64,000 bases of DNA from Butyrivibrio sp. XPD2002 (GCF_000423945.1 NZ_KE384117.1:71932-135931), one strand, 5' to 3'. Shown: positions 27,205-35,351, numbered from the stretch's first letter. Notes: generated by a model not told the origin, from the letters alone. Made by a program: numbers and translations.

Positions 27205-27477
27205 TTAAGAAAGAGTGATGAACTTTGCATCCTCAAGTTGTTTTAAAAATTTCTCAATGCCGGCAAGACATGTGGCTTCGTCGACCTCATACATTTCAAG
27301 CATCTTATTAAGAATCTCGCCAACAGTTGTCTCTGTCTGTATATTATCCCAAATGTCTACGGCAGTACCACGAAGCATGAAGTATTTTCCTGTTTCAAAG
27401 TCGATCATGACCTTGTCCCCTGCCATATCTGTGACATCAATGTGTTTGATTAATGTTACTTTAGTTCCCTTATCCAT
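27205..27477 (-). CDS. PqqD-family RiPP recognition protein (predicted lasso B1)
   Basis: 90 aa on the minus strand, ATG at 27477 preceded by GGAG. The fold signature is FETGKYFMLRGTAVDIWDNI followed, after two helices, by a C-terminal Leu-rich helix, as in stand-alone PqqD/B1 proteins (winged-helix RRE). These bind the leader of the precursor and hand it to the protease B2 and cyclase. It is the best B1 candidate for the lasso genes at 17423-22563, although it lies 5 kb from the precursor and on the other strand. A second PqqD is at 34583. Confidence 0.82.
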   Translation of the reverse strand: MDKGTKVTLIKHIDVTDMAGDKVMIDFETGKYFMLRGTAVDIWDNIQTETTVGEILNKMLEMYEVDEATCLAGIEKFLKQLEDAKFITLS

Positions 27478-27613
27478 AAAATATTACTCCGTTAAAAATG
27501 TAATTGTTGTTTTTTCAGCCGTAATTATATATTATGTAATCTGTCTCAAAAATAATGACATAATACATCTGTGTATTTTATCACAAATTGTTAAATCTAA
27601 AAAGATATTAATT

Positions 27614-28858
27614 ATGAACGAAAAAGAAAAACTAATCTATCAATTTATTGAACTTCAGGAAATGGCTGCAGGGAGCGGCCCCAAGGAAACGGTTTTTGAT
27701 AATCCGGATTGGGACATGCTTATATGGCTTAGCAAGAGAAACAAGTGCGGACTACTGTTTAATAATGTTGTCAATAAAAATCCTGAGGTATTTCATATAG
27801 ATGATGAGACTCTGGATAAGTGGAATTCTGACTCGAAAAAGGAGTTTGTTGAGGCTTACAACATGTTTAATGAGTTTAAACGTGTTATGACGGCCTTTGA
27901 TGAGAATAACATAGACGTGGTTATACTTAAGGGATATGTTCTTGCAGCTTTGTATCCAAGTATTTTTCAGAGATACAGCAGTGATCTTGATATTAAACTG
28001 GAACCTGAGGATAAGATGAAGGTGAGAAAAGTTCTCACAAGAGACCTTGGATTTGTATGGGATGAGGCTGACAGCAAAGAAAATGTTGATATTTACTACA
28101 ACAATGACCTTAAGATAGAGGCTCATTATACCCTTTGGGAGGATTACGAAGGAGAGAATATCGAGATTCTTAAGGCTGAGAGGATGGATGATCCTGCTAC
28201 GCTGATTGACGTGGATGTTGCTGAAGGGGTAAAGGTTAAAACCCTGGGAATCACAGAGCATCTCATCCTGCAGATGTTCCACATTGTAAAGCATTATATC
28301 CTTGAGGGAATAGAGAGTAGATATTTTTGCGATATTGCTTTTTTTGTAAATAAGTATCAGGATGAGATAGATTACAACAGATTCTGGACTGCTTTTGAAA
28401 AAATGCATTTTGATGAGTTCTGTGTGATATATTTTACAGAGTGTATAAAGCATTTTGGAATGACTGATAAAGCTTTGGCTGGAAGGAAGCAGCAATTACC
28501 TGAGGATGAGCTGGCCTTTTTGAATGACATCATTTTTCTTGGTAAGAGAGATGTTCATGATAATGCAGATTATAGTCTTTTGGGAATTCTGTCTCCCTAT
28601 GTTAATGGAGGTAAGAAATCTGCAGAAAGTAGGAAGGGAAGGGCATTACAGGCGCTTTTTCCCTCAGTGCAGGATATCGATAAGAAATATTCTTATTGCA
28701 AAAAGTATCCGATACTCCTTCCGATAGCATGGGTACACAGAGCCTTTAGGACAATTTTCTTTAAGCTGACTAAGGGCGGTAAGGTTTACGGTGCAGGGCG
28801 TAAGCTTAAGGAGTCTGAGTACAGAATTCAGATGATGAAAAATGCAGGAATAAAGTAA
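27614..28858 (+). CDS. Nucleotidyltransferase family protein (PF14907-like), copy 2
   Basis: Start at ATG 27614; the frame is open upstream, but that part is antisense to the PqqD gene. Residues about 105-140 carry VVILKGYVLAALYP and SSDLDIKL, the same signature as the paralogue at 23658, followed by HYTLWEDYE and a shared YPILLPIAWVHR near the C-terminus. The gene diverges from the PqqD/GT2 pair across a 136 bp gap and is followed 14 bp later by a GT2 gene. Two copies in one RiPP region suggest they serve different peptides. Function inferred from lasso clusters. Confidence 0.76.
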   Translation: MNEKEKLIYQFIELQEMAAGSGPKETVFDNPDWDMLIWLSKRNKCGLLFNNVVNKNPEVFHIDDETLDKWNSDSKKEFVEAYNMFNEFKRVMTAFDENNIDVVILKGYVLAALYPSIFQRYSSDLDIKLEPEDKMKVRKVLTRDLGFVWDEADSKENVDIYYNNDLKIEAHYTLWEDYEGENIEILKAERMDDPATLIDVDVAEGVKVKTLGITEHLILQMFHIVKHYILEGIESRYFCDIAFFVNKYQDEIDYNRFWTAFEKMHFDEFCVIYFTECIKHFGMTDKALAGRKQQLPEDELAFLNDIIFLGKRDVHDNADYSLLGILSPYVNGGKKSAESRKGRALQALFPSVQDIDKKYSYCKKYPILLPIAWVHRAFRTIFFKLTKGGKVYGAGRKLKESEYRIQMMKNAGIK

Positions 28859-28872
28859 TTAAGGAATGTAAC

Positions 28873-29886
28873 ATGAAACTTGTTTCGGTCATAGTACCAG
28901 CTTACAATTGCATATTGTCTATAGAGCGTTGCATTAATTCCTTGCTTGCACAGACCTATGAAAACATAGAGATCATCATAGTTGATGATGAATCAACTGA
29001 CGGGACAGGCGACAAGTGCTTTGCATTAGCAAAAAAGGATTCGAGGATTAAATTTCATTCGGTAAAGCATTGCGGTGTTTCTAAGGTTAGAAATGAAGGC
29101 CTTACATATGCATCAGGAGATTACATAATGTTTGCTGATGCGGATGATTATGTTAAGGATAGCTTTGTTATGCAAATGGTTTCAGCAATTGAGACTGCTC
29201 CTGATTGCGATATGGCTGTATGCAGCTACGAGAGAGTGGTTTACGGAGGATTATATCCCATAAGATCACTTACCGGTGCCGGAATTATCACGAAGGAAGA
29301 GTATCTGATAAATACACTTAAGGATCCCGGACACCATTATTTCGGTGTTCTTTGGAACAAGATTTTTAAAAGAGATATTATATGCGATTTGGGACTGTCC
29401 TTTAAAAAGGACATTACTCTCGGAGAGGATTTTGTATTTTCACTTAATTATCTTGAGAAAGCCTGCAAGATTAATATCATAGAGGACAGACTCTATTTTT
29501 ACTGCTATCAGAAAAATGATACTTTGTCCAGAATAATTCACAAGTCACTGCAGGACTGTGAATGCGAGATGAATAACCGCGATAAGATATTTGATAATTA
29601 TATTGAGGCTATGAAAAAAGCAGGGCTTTATGACAGGATGAAAAAGAGGATATACCATTACTGGGTAGTATTCCTCGTGAGACAGAGGTATTCCCTTAGA
29701 ACGGAATACAAGTGGAGCAGAGAAGACAAGCGCCTGTGGAGAAAAGAAATGTACCGGAATTCAAACATAAAGACAGCACTATGCATATACTCAAGAAAAG
29801 AAGTGCAAATGGAGTATGCTGTTTTCGCCGGAGTTCAGGCAGCAAAAAATGTTATGAAAAAGGTTATAAAAAAGATAAGGACTTAG
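28873..29886 (+). CDS. Glycosyltransferase family 2 (RiPP region)
   Basis: GT2 motifs SVIVPAYNCILSIERC, VDDESTDGT and ADADDYV (the metal site), then LWNKIFKRD and EDFVFSLNY. It follows nucleotidyltransferase copy 2 by 14 bp, probably in the same transcript. Its stop overlaps the stop of the histidine kinase on the other strand by 4 bp, so the two transcripts converge without room for a terminator. Acceptor not known. Confidence 0.86.
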   Translation: MKLVSVIVPAYNCILSIERCINSLLAQTYENIEIIIVDDESTDGTGDKCFALAKKDSRIKFHSVKHCGVSKVRNEGLTYASGDYIMFADADDYVKDSFVMQMVSAIETAPDCDMAVCSYERVVYGGLYPIRSLTGAGIITKEEYLINTLKDPGHHYFGVLWNKIFKRDIICDLGLSFKKDITLGEDFVFSLNYLEKACKINIIEDRLYFYCYQKNDTLSRIIHKSLQDCECEMNNRDKIFDNYIEAMKKAGLYDRMKKRIYHYWVVFLVRQRYSLRTEYKWSREDKRLWRKEMYRNSNIKTALCIYSRKEVQMEYAVFAGVQAAKNVMKKVIKKIRT

Positions 29887-30692
29887 CAAATGGGAAGCGT
29901 TATGGTAAAGACAGTGCCATGGTCGCTTCCTGTTTTTGAAGTACATTCAATATAGCCGCCCGAAAGCTCAATTATCATTTTACAGATGGAAAGCCCAAGG
30001 CCGGCACCCTGCATGCTTCCGGGATTTCTTGAGGTGTCAGACATAAAAGTTCTTTCGAAGATTCTTGGAAGATCCTCTTTTTCAATGCCTTCGCCGTTGT
30101 CACTTACTGAGATGATGACATGCTTCTCATCAACAGAAAGTTTGGCTCCCAGTGTTATGCGACCATTCCCGAAGGTGTGTCTCCAGGCATTTTCAAAAAG
30201 ATTATCCAAAGCACGATTCATGTAATTTGTGTCTATTTCTATATTCCACGCAAATTCCAGTGGAACATCCAGTATTAACTGCATATTTTCATAACGGGGA
30301 TTTAATTCCGTCATGAAGAAAAAGTCCTCAAGATAGTTGCCACAGGGGACAACAGAGGGTTTTAACAGATTATCGCTTGTGCTTAGCTTGGTGAGAACAA
30401 AGATCTCGTTTATCATATATTCCAAAGAGAGCGCCTTGGAGTTTATAAGGGTATAGAGCTCCGAGCGTTTTTTGTTATCTATATCATCTGAGCTCTGAAG
30501 ATATTCTATTGCGCTTCTGATAGCAGCGATAGGAGATCTCAGATCATGGGATATGTTTGAAAAGAATTCATTTTGTTCGGTGATGAGTCCACTTAGCTTG
30601 TTATTGGATTCGTATAGTGCTTTGGACAGATCCTCAACAGACAAAAAGGGTTCGTTATAGGTTTGTTTTTTATTCTGTGTATTTTCAGACAT
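29883..30692 (-). CDS. Soluble sensor histidine kinase
   Basis: 269 aa on the minus strand. No membrane segment or sensor domain is present; the first 35 residues are polar, followed by the H-box FFSNISHDLRSP with His49. N-box NLFENAWRH, G1 DNGEGIEKED and G2 GAGLGLSI are all intact, so the ATPase part should work. The signal must enter through another protein or be cytoplasmic. It follows the response regulator by 14 bp and is its likely partner. Confidence 0.88.
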   Translation of the reverse strand: MSENTQNKKQTYNEPFLSVEDLSKALYESNNKLSGLITEQNEFFSNISHDLRSPIAAIRSAIEYLQSSDDIDNKKRSELYTLINSKALSLEYMINEIFVLTKLSTSDNLLKPSVVPCGNYLEDFFFMTELNPRYENMQLILDVPLEFAWNIEIDTNYMNRALDNLFENAWRHTFGNGRITLGAKLSVDEKHVIISVSDNGEGIEKEDLPRIFERTFMSDTSRNPGSMQGAGLGLSICKMIIELSGGYIECTSKTGSDHGTVFTITLPIC

Positions 30693-30706
30693 TTTCTTTT
30701 CCTGCT

Positions 30707-31390
30707 TTATTTTGGAATTACGAATTTATAGCCTTTGCCATAGGAGGTTTCAAGGCAATTTTCAAGACCGTTGTAGCCCTCCAGTTTTTTTCTTAAACGG
30801 CTCGCCATGACCATGATGGAGCGGCGGTCGCTTTCCTGATAAACACCCCAAATATGCAATCCGATTTTTTCAAATGAGATGACTTCTCCGGGAGAAGACA
30901 CTAGCATGAAAAGCAGCTCGTATTCACGGTTTGAGAGGGCTATCTCTGACTCATCATTGTAAAATACCTTGTGGTCCAGCGGCTTGATTTGAAGCGGTGG
31001 ATATGATATTGTATTTGCTGTTTTAGTATGAGTTTTTTTTCTTATCTGGAGTTTGATTCTGGCGGAGAGCTCTTTTAAACTATAGGGCTTTACCATGTAG
31101 TCATCAGCTCCTGATAACAGACCGTCCACGCGGTCATCCTCAGAACCACGACCTGACAGAAGGATTATTGGTGCAGAAGTCATTTTCTTTAATATGGGAA
31201 CAGCGGTCAGACCGTCAGTTCCTGGCATCATGATATCAAGAAGGATACAGTCAGGCTTATGTGTGGATAGTGCTGAGATGGCATCGTCAGCGGTGTAAAA
31301 TATATCAACCTGATAACCTTCGCTGGTCAGATAATCACTGTTTATTTTTATTACATCTTTGTCATCGTCAATGAGCATTATGCTGTCCAT
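30707..31390 (-). CDS. OmpR-family response regulator
   Basis: 227 aa. The receiver domain has DDDKD, phospho-acceptor Asp52 (LLDIMMPG) and the KPYSL lysine loop. The C-terminal winged helix (about 130-227) has NREYELLFML and the KGYKF end. AAGGAG precedes ATG 31390. It is divergent from the ABC exporter at 31500 with 109 bp between them, making the exporter and itself the obvious targets. Confidence 0.9.
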   Translation of the reverse strand: MDSIMLIDDDKDVIKINSDYLTSEGYQVDIFYTADDAISALSTHKPDCILLDIMMPGTDGLTAVPILKKMTSAPIILLSGRGSEDDRVDGLLSGADDYMVKPYSLKELSARIKLQIRKKTHTKTANTISYPPLQIKPLDHKVFYNDESEIALSNREYELLFMLVSSPGEVISFEKIGLHIWGVYQESDRRSIMVMASRLRKKLEGYNGLENCLETSYGKGYKFVIPK

Positions 31391-31437
31391 AAATAACTCC
31401 TTAGGTTAATCATTCGGTAAGAAATAGCTTTAATACT

Positions 31438-31483
31438 AATACATGATTATAACGCAAAAACGTTTGATGTAGATACATGTATT
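31438..31483. promoter_or_regulatory. Inverted repeat in the divergent regulator/exporter promoter region
   Basis: AATACATG (31438-31445) and CATGTATT (31476-31483) are exact inverted copies in the 109 bp between the response regulator and the ABC exporter. The right arm contains the palindrome ATACATGTAT. It could be an operator; no direct proof. Confidence 0.35.
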
Positions 31484-31499
31484 TTGAAAAGGGGAGACC

Positions 31500-33191
31500 A
31501 TGAAATTAAAAAAGTACTACAAAAAATATAAAGAGGATAAGGCCAGGGGAAAGGATTATTTTAAATGGCTTTTCAGTTATACCAAGCCATATTTATGGAA
31601 AATAGTTCTGCTCATGCTAATAAGTGTGTCTATGACATATCTTTCTATACAATATGCAGTTGCTTCTCAGAAACTGATTGATATGGCCGGTGGGGGACAA
31701 ATTACTTCAAAGGCTATAGTAGTATTTGTGTTTCTGATGGTCGTGATGCTGGTTGTGCATGTGATAATAGATATGTTTACGGCTATGCTGAATGAAAAAT
31801 ATACATTTGGCATTCGTAAACAGGTTTATGATAAACTTTTACATTCTGAGTGGCTCGGAACCCAGCGATTCCACACCGGAGATATGATGACTAGAATGAC
31901 TTCAGATGCAGGAAATGTTGCAAACGGAATGGTAAATGTTGTTCCTGAAATTATAGTGCTTTTTATTCAATTAGTTGCGGTATTTATTACACTTTATATC
32001 AATTCTCCATTCCTTGCTATTTGTGCGCTATTTCTTACTCCTGGTGGTATTCTTTTGGCGTTCCTAATAGGTAGAAAACTGAAAAGATTACAGATTAAGG
32101 TTCAGGAAACAGAGACTGCATATAGATCATTTATTCAGGAGAGTCTTGCTAATATCCTTGTTGTAAAGGCTTTTTCTAACGAAGAAATGTTTTCTGATAA
32201 ACTTGCAGAATTAAGAGAAAACAGATTTTACTGGGTTTGGAGAAAAACAAAACTTTCTGTAGGCTCAAATCTTGTATTAAGCGGAACGTTTCAGGTTGGA
32301 TATGTTATCGCGTTCATTTATGCAGCAGGTCAGATTTCCAGGGGTGAGATCACGTTTGGAACGATGACATTGTTTCTTACACTTTTTGGAAGAGTACAGG
32401 CACCTATGGCAGCTCTTGCACAGCAGCTTCCAGGTGTGGTTTCTATTTTCTCAGCAGCCGGACGTATCATGGATATTCAGGATATTCCCCTTGAGAACAG
32501 ATTGGAGTCTGTTGAGATGAAGGGGGCTGTAGGAGTTGAAGTTTCTGATGTTTCCTTTGCCTACGCTAAGGAAGAGATACTTCATGACGTATCCTTTGAT
32601 ATTAAGCCTGGAGAATTTGTTGCAATAATCGGTAAATCAGGTATTGGTAAGACAACCCTTATCCGTGTGCTCATGAACTTTATTAATGCCGGAAAGGGCA
32701 ATATTGAGTACTTTGATGAGCATGGCACCAGAACCAAGGCAAGTGCTTCTGTTCGTGAGTTTGTATCTTACGTTCCTCAGGGAAATACTCTGTTTTCCGG
32801 TAGTATCAGAGATAATGTCCTCATGGGTAAGCTTGACGCCACCGAGGAAGAAATGTGGGAAGCATTGGATATGGCTGTTTGCCGCGAGTTTATAGAAAAG
32901 CTTCCTGATGGAATTGACACGGTTATCGGAGAAAAGGGTGTCGGTATTTCAGAGGGCCAGGCTCAGAGAATTGCTCTTGCCAGAGCCCTTATCAGAAAAT
33001 CACCCTTTGTTATTCTTGATGAAGCCACATCTGCCCTTGATGAGCAGACGGAGTTTGAACTTCTGCAGAGACTTGGTGAGCTTTCACCTAAGCCCACATG
33101 TCTTCTCATAACTCACAGAACCAGTGTCCTTAAGTATTGCTCCAGGGAGCTTATGATCGATAACGGATATGTGACTATGCAGGATCTGTAA
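31500..33191 (+). CDS. ABC transporter, fused membrane and ATPase domains (predicted lasso exporter D)
   Basis: 563 aa: six membrane segments over residues about 30-310, then an ATPase domain with Walker A GKSGIGKTT, signature ISEGQAQRIALARA (usually LSGGQ), Walker B FVILDEATSALD and switch His in LLITHRT. There is no N-terminal C39 peptidase domain, which fits the D exporters of lasso clusters, where the leader is already removed by B2. It acts as a homodimer in the membrane. It is divergent from the two-component genes and ends in a strong terminator. A general lipid or drug exporter is the alternative. Confidence 0.82.
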   Translation: MKLKKYYKKYKEDKARGKDYFKWLFSYTKPYLWKIVLLMLISVSMTYLSIQYAVASQKLIDMAGGGQITSKAIVVFVFLMVVMLVVHVIIDMFTAMLNEKYTFGIRKQVYDKLLHSEWLGTQRFHTGDMMTRMTSDAGNVANGMVNVVPEIIVLFIQLVAVFITLYINSPFLAICALFLTPGGILLAFLIGRKLKRLQIKVQETETAYRSFIQESLANILVVKAFSNEEMFSDKLAELRENRFYWVWRKTKLSVGSNLVLSGTFQVGYVIAFIYAAGQISRGEITFGTMTLFLTLFGRVQAPMAALAQQLPGVVSIFSAAGRIMDIQDIPLENRLESVEMKGAVGVEVSDVSFAYAKEEILHDVSFDIKPGEFVAIIGKSGIGKTTLIRVLMNFINAGKGNIEYFDEHGTRTKASASVREFVSYVPQGNTLFSGSIRDNVLMGKLDATEEEMWEALDMAVCREFIEKLPDGIDTVIGEKGVGISEGQAQRIALARALIRKSPFVILDEATSALDEQTEFELLQRLGELSPKPTCLLITHRTSVLKYCSRELMIDNGYVTMQDL

Positions 33192-33212
33192 AAAGTTGAT
33201 GTAATTTAATGT

Positions 33213-33260
33213 CAGTGCAGATAATCAGGATATGAAACTGATTGTTTGCACTGTGTTTTT
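33213..33260 (+). terminator. Rho-independent terminator after ABC exporter
   Basis: A 16 bp stem (33213-33228 with 33238-33253, two G-U pairs) and 9-base loop are followed by TGTTTTT. It separates the lasso exporter from the second kinase/peptide unit. Confidence 0.85.
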
Positions 33261-33295
33261 GTAAAAGATTTTTAATAAAAAGGAGAAAACTGTCA

Positions 33296-34195
33296 GTGGA
33301 AGTAACCAAGTATAAGATTGCTGATTTCGTAATAGAATTAAGGGGCGATTCTATCTATATGGATGAAAGCTTTGATCTGTTTTTGTGTAACAATTCTGAA
33401 AAAACAGACATGATTATTAATATAGAAGAAAAACGTCCATTTTTTCCAGAATATTTATGGAATAAGGGAACTAAAATTGGAATTTTTCATGTGTATAAGA
33501 AAAAAGATTCAATTATTCAATTTTTTCCCTATCAGACACATAAAGGTGTAAAGCTTGTAGAGTTAAAAAATGATTTCCATGAGGTTACGTATTACCTCTG
33601 CGATAAGATGGATAGCCCTTACGTCAAGAGTATCGGACATGATGTTTATGTTGAAAGCATGCAGGGAGTTATTTTTAATCTTTTCAGAGAGACATTTTTT
33701 AACATGATTCTGTTCGAGAACGCTATGTCAATTCATTCTGCAAGTGTTATTGATGAGGATAAGGCGGTCGTTTTCTCGGCCTCCTCCGGAACAGGGAAAA
33801 GTACTCAGGCGAATATGTGGAACAGGGTTCTGGGTTGTGAGGTTCTGGATGGCGATGTTACAGTGTGCCGAGAAATAGACAATAAGCTCTATGTCTACGG
33901 ATTACCCTGGTGTGGCAGTTCGGGCCAGTTTGTGAACAAAAAGGTTGAACTTGGCGCTATCGTGTTCTTGAAGCAGGCAAAGGAAAATAACGCAAGAATA
34001 CCATCGCTAAAAGAAAAAATTGGCTACGTTTTTTCGTCAACCTTTAGTGAGACCTGGGATGAAGAGATGGCAAACAGGCGAGCTAAAATAACTGAAAATA
34101 TAATTAAAAAGGCAAAAATTATTGAATATTCATGCAACATGGATGAAAGTGCAGTTGCCATTTTGAAAGAATTCTTAAGAAATTCTGAATATTAA
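33296..34195 (+). CDS. HprK-like kinase, copy 2 (beside second peptide gene)
   Basis: Start set at GTG 33296 because AGGAG is at 33281-33285; the open frame before it overlaps the terminator. P-loop SASSGTGKSTQ with Lys168, then LDGDVTVC as the acidic strand and YGLPWCGSSGQF, matching HprK-related kinases of the PqqD-linked type. 299 aa. The N-terminal domain is variable. It is followed by the promoter of the 78-residue peptide, then PqqD and an S24/S26 peptidase, a set resembling the HPr-rel-A systems described in other bacteria. It is paralogous to the kinase at 22641 but only weakly alike outside the motifs. Substrate unknown. Confidence 0.76.
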   Translation: MEVTKYKIADFVIELRGDSIYMDESFDLFLCNNSEKTDMIINIEEKRPFFPEYLWNKGTKIGIFHVYKKKDSIIQFFPYQTHKGVKLVELKNDFHEVTYYLCDKMDSPYVKSIGHDVYVESMQGVIFNLFRETFFNMILFENAMSIHSASVIDEDKAVVFSASSGTGKSTQANMWNRVLGCEVLDGDVTVCREIDNKLYVYGLPWCGSSGQFVNKKVELGAIVFLKQAKENNARIPSLKEKIGYVFSSTFSETWDEEMANRRAKITENIIKKAKIIEYSCNMDESAVAILKEFLRNSEY

Positions 34196-34203
34196 CTATT
34201 GCC

Positions 34204-34232
34204 TTGAAAGTTTATTTCATTTTTGCTATATT
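34204..34232 (+). promoter_or_regulatory. Predicted sigma-A promoter for second peptide gene
   Basis: TTGAAA (34204-34209), a 17 bp spacer and TATATT (34227-34232) lie about 50 bp upstream of the peptide start. Near-consensus, by eye. Confidence 0.6.
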
Positions 34233-34282
34233 CTTTTACTGAAGTTTATAAAAAATTAATATTTATTTTTAGGAGTGGAATG

Positions 34283-34519
34283 ATGAAAAAAAGTTATGTT
34301 AAACCGGTTCTTAACTCATCAATGGAGGGAACTCTGGAGGGAGTATACGCTTACGGTCAGGCAGGTTGCTTTGGCTTTGGTTGGAAACCTTGCAATCCTA
34401 GACCTTGTCAGCCTGAGAAGAGGTGCTCAAACAATGGTTCTGAAACACCTCAGTCTCGAAACAAAGGCATTTCTATAAGCATTGAACTTATTATTGGCTG
34501 GTTTTGCGGCCGCCGCTAA
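34283..34519 (+). CDS. Putative RiPP precursor, Cys/Pro/Gly-rich (78 aa)
   Basis: AGGAG (34271-34275) favours ATG 34283; ATG 34280 is adjacent. The product begins MKKSYVKPVL, a Y-x-x-P-x-L motif like the B1/PqqD-binding motif of lasso leaders. Then comes EGTLEGVYAYG and a core with Cys29, Cys37, Cys42 and Cys48 among Pro and Gly (GFGWKPCNPRPCQP). A Ser/Asn-rich stretch and a hydrophobic end with Cys75 follow. There is no Asp or Glu at positions 7-9 after a plausible Gly start, so it is not a lasso peptide. It has its own promoter and terminator and is directly followed by PqqD and peptidase genes. I know no named family that it fits. Call by context and leader. Confidence 0.65.
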   Translation: MKKSYVKPVLNSSMEGTLEGVYAYGQAGCFGFGWKPCNPRPCQPEKRCSNNGSETPQSRNKGISISIELIIGWFCGRR

Positions 34520-34533
34520 TTTTTGATTAGTTT

Positions 34534-34568
34534 TGTGGCGTTGGTAATACGCCTTCGCCACATTTTTT
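34534..34568 (+). terminator. Terminator/attenuator after second peptide gene
   Basis: TGTGGCG (34534-34540) pairs with CGCCACA (34556-34562), followed by TTTTTT. It mirrors the terminator after the lasso precursor. Confidence 0.75.
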
Positions 34569-34582
34569 AAAGGTAACACACG

Positions 34583-34852
34583 ATGAAGTACAACAATGAG
34601 TTTTCAGTTTGTGAGGTTGCCGGGCAGTCGTTTCTTGTCCCTACGGGGTCCAAGGTTATGGATGTGGACAAGATGACAGATCTCAACGAAACAGCGTTAT
34701 TTATCATCAATACTCTCAAGGGGAGAGAGATGACTAAGGAGGAACTCCTGGACAAGATGCTTGATGAATACGATGTTGACAGAGAAACTGCTGAGGCCGA
34801 TCTTACAGAGTTTATAACAATGGCTGAAAAGCTTGGGGTTATTCAGTCATGA
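34583..34852 (+). CDS. PqqD-family protein, copy 2
   Basis: 89 aa. FLVPTGSKVMDVDKMTDLNETALFII is the PqqD strand-helix core (quoted in part: VDKMTDLNETALFI), followed by EELLDKMLDEYDVD and the terminal FITMAEKLGVI. It probably binds the leader of the adjacent peptide. It overlaps the S24/S26 peptidase gene by 4 bp (ATGA), so the two are made together. Confidence 0.82.
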   Translation: MKYNNEFSVCEVAGQSFLVPTGSKVMDVDKMTDLNETALFIINTLKGREMTKEELLDKMLDEYDVDRETAEADLTEFITMAEKLGVIQS

Positions 34853-35316
34853 TGGAACAGTCCGGGGATCGCGAGAAGATGATACCTACTGATGCATGGA
34901 TTCCGATTTATCTGGAACGACTTGCAATGGGGCAGAAGGTCAAGATAGGACCTTTTGGATTTAGTATGTATCCTCTGTTAGTGGGGAATCGCGATAGTCT
35001 GATTCTTACAAAGATTGACAGACCTCTTAAGCGCGGAGACATATGTCTCTACAGGCGTGACGATGCAATATATGTTACGCATACAATTCATCATATTGAT
35101 GATTCGGGGATTTATTTTCTAGGGGAAAGCCAACAGGATATAGAGGGACCGCTCAGGGGAGAGCAAGTACTAGCTGTGGCAGAGAGTTTCATTAGAAACG
35201 GACGTGAATATTCTTGTAATTGGGGAATATACAGATTTTTTCACGAGTTATGGTTGCTGATGCGACCTTTTAGGATAAGCCTTATAAGAATTTATAGGTT
35301 TGTCAGAGGTGTATGA
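34849..35316 (+). CDS. S24/S26-family peptidase (signal-peptidase-like)
   Basis: 155 aa. GPFGFSMYPLL holds the nucleophile Ser39; KRGDICLYRRDD and YVTHTIHHI follow in the order of LexA/signal peptidase-like proteins. The second catalytic residue looks like His78 rather than Lys, as in SipW/ER-type signal peptidases. LGESQQDIEGP is the next conserved block. No N-terminal membrane anchor; the C-terminal 35 residues are basic and amphipathic. With PqqD it may cut the leader of the 78-residue peptide. Target inferred. Confidence 0.76.
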   Translation: MMEQSGDREKMIPTDAWIPIYLERLAMGQKVKIGPFGFSMYPLLVGNRDSLILTKIDRPLKRGDICLYRRDDAIYVTHTIHHIDDSGIYFLGESQQDIEGPLRGEQVLAVAESFIRNGREYSCNWGIYRFFHELWLLMRPFRISLIRIYRFVRGV

Positions 35317-35351
35317 ATTAAAATAGTTGGATGATTTTTGGGGAGGCTATT

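Noticed and set aside
27215-27613. N-terminal extension of the nucleotidyltransferase at 27614
   Set aside because: It is antisense to the PqqD gene, has no family similarity, and ATG 27614 begins a normal protein.
27752-28495. 247-codon open frame on the minus strand
   Set aside because: Shadow of the nucleotidyltransferase gene; composition and lack of any motif or ribosome site argue against coding.
34506-34513. NotI site as sign of a cloning artefact
   Set aside because: It lies inside a small gene with a natural promoter and terminator; one 8-mer is not evidence of vector sequence.
34283-34519. Second lasso precursor
   Set aside because: No Asp or Glu at ring positions 7-9 after a plausible Gly, and no second cyclase beside it.
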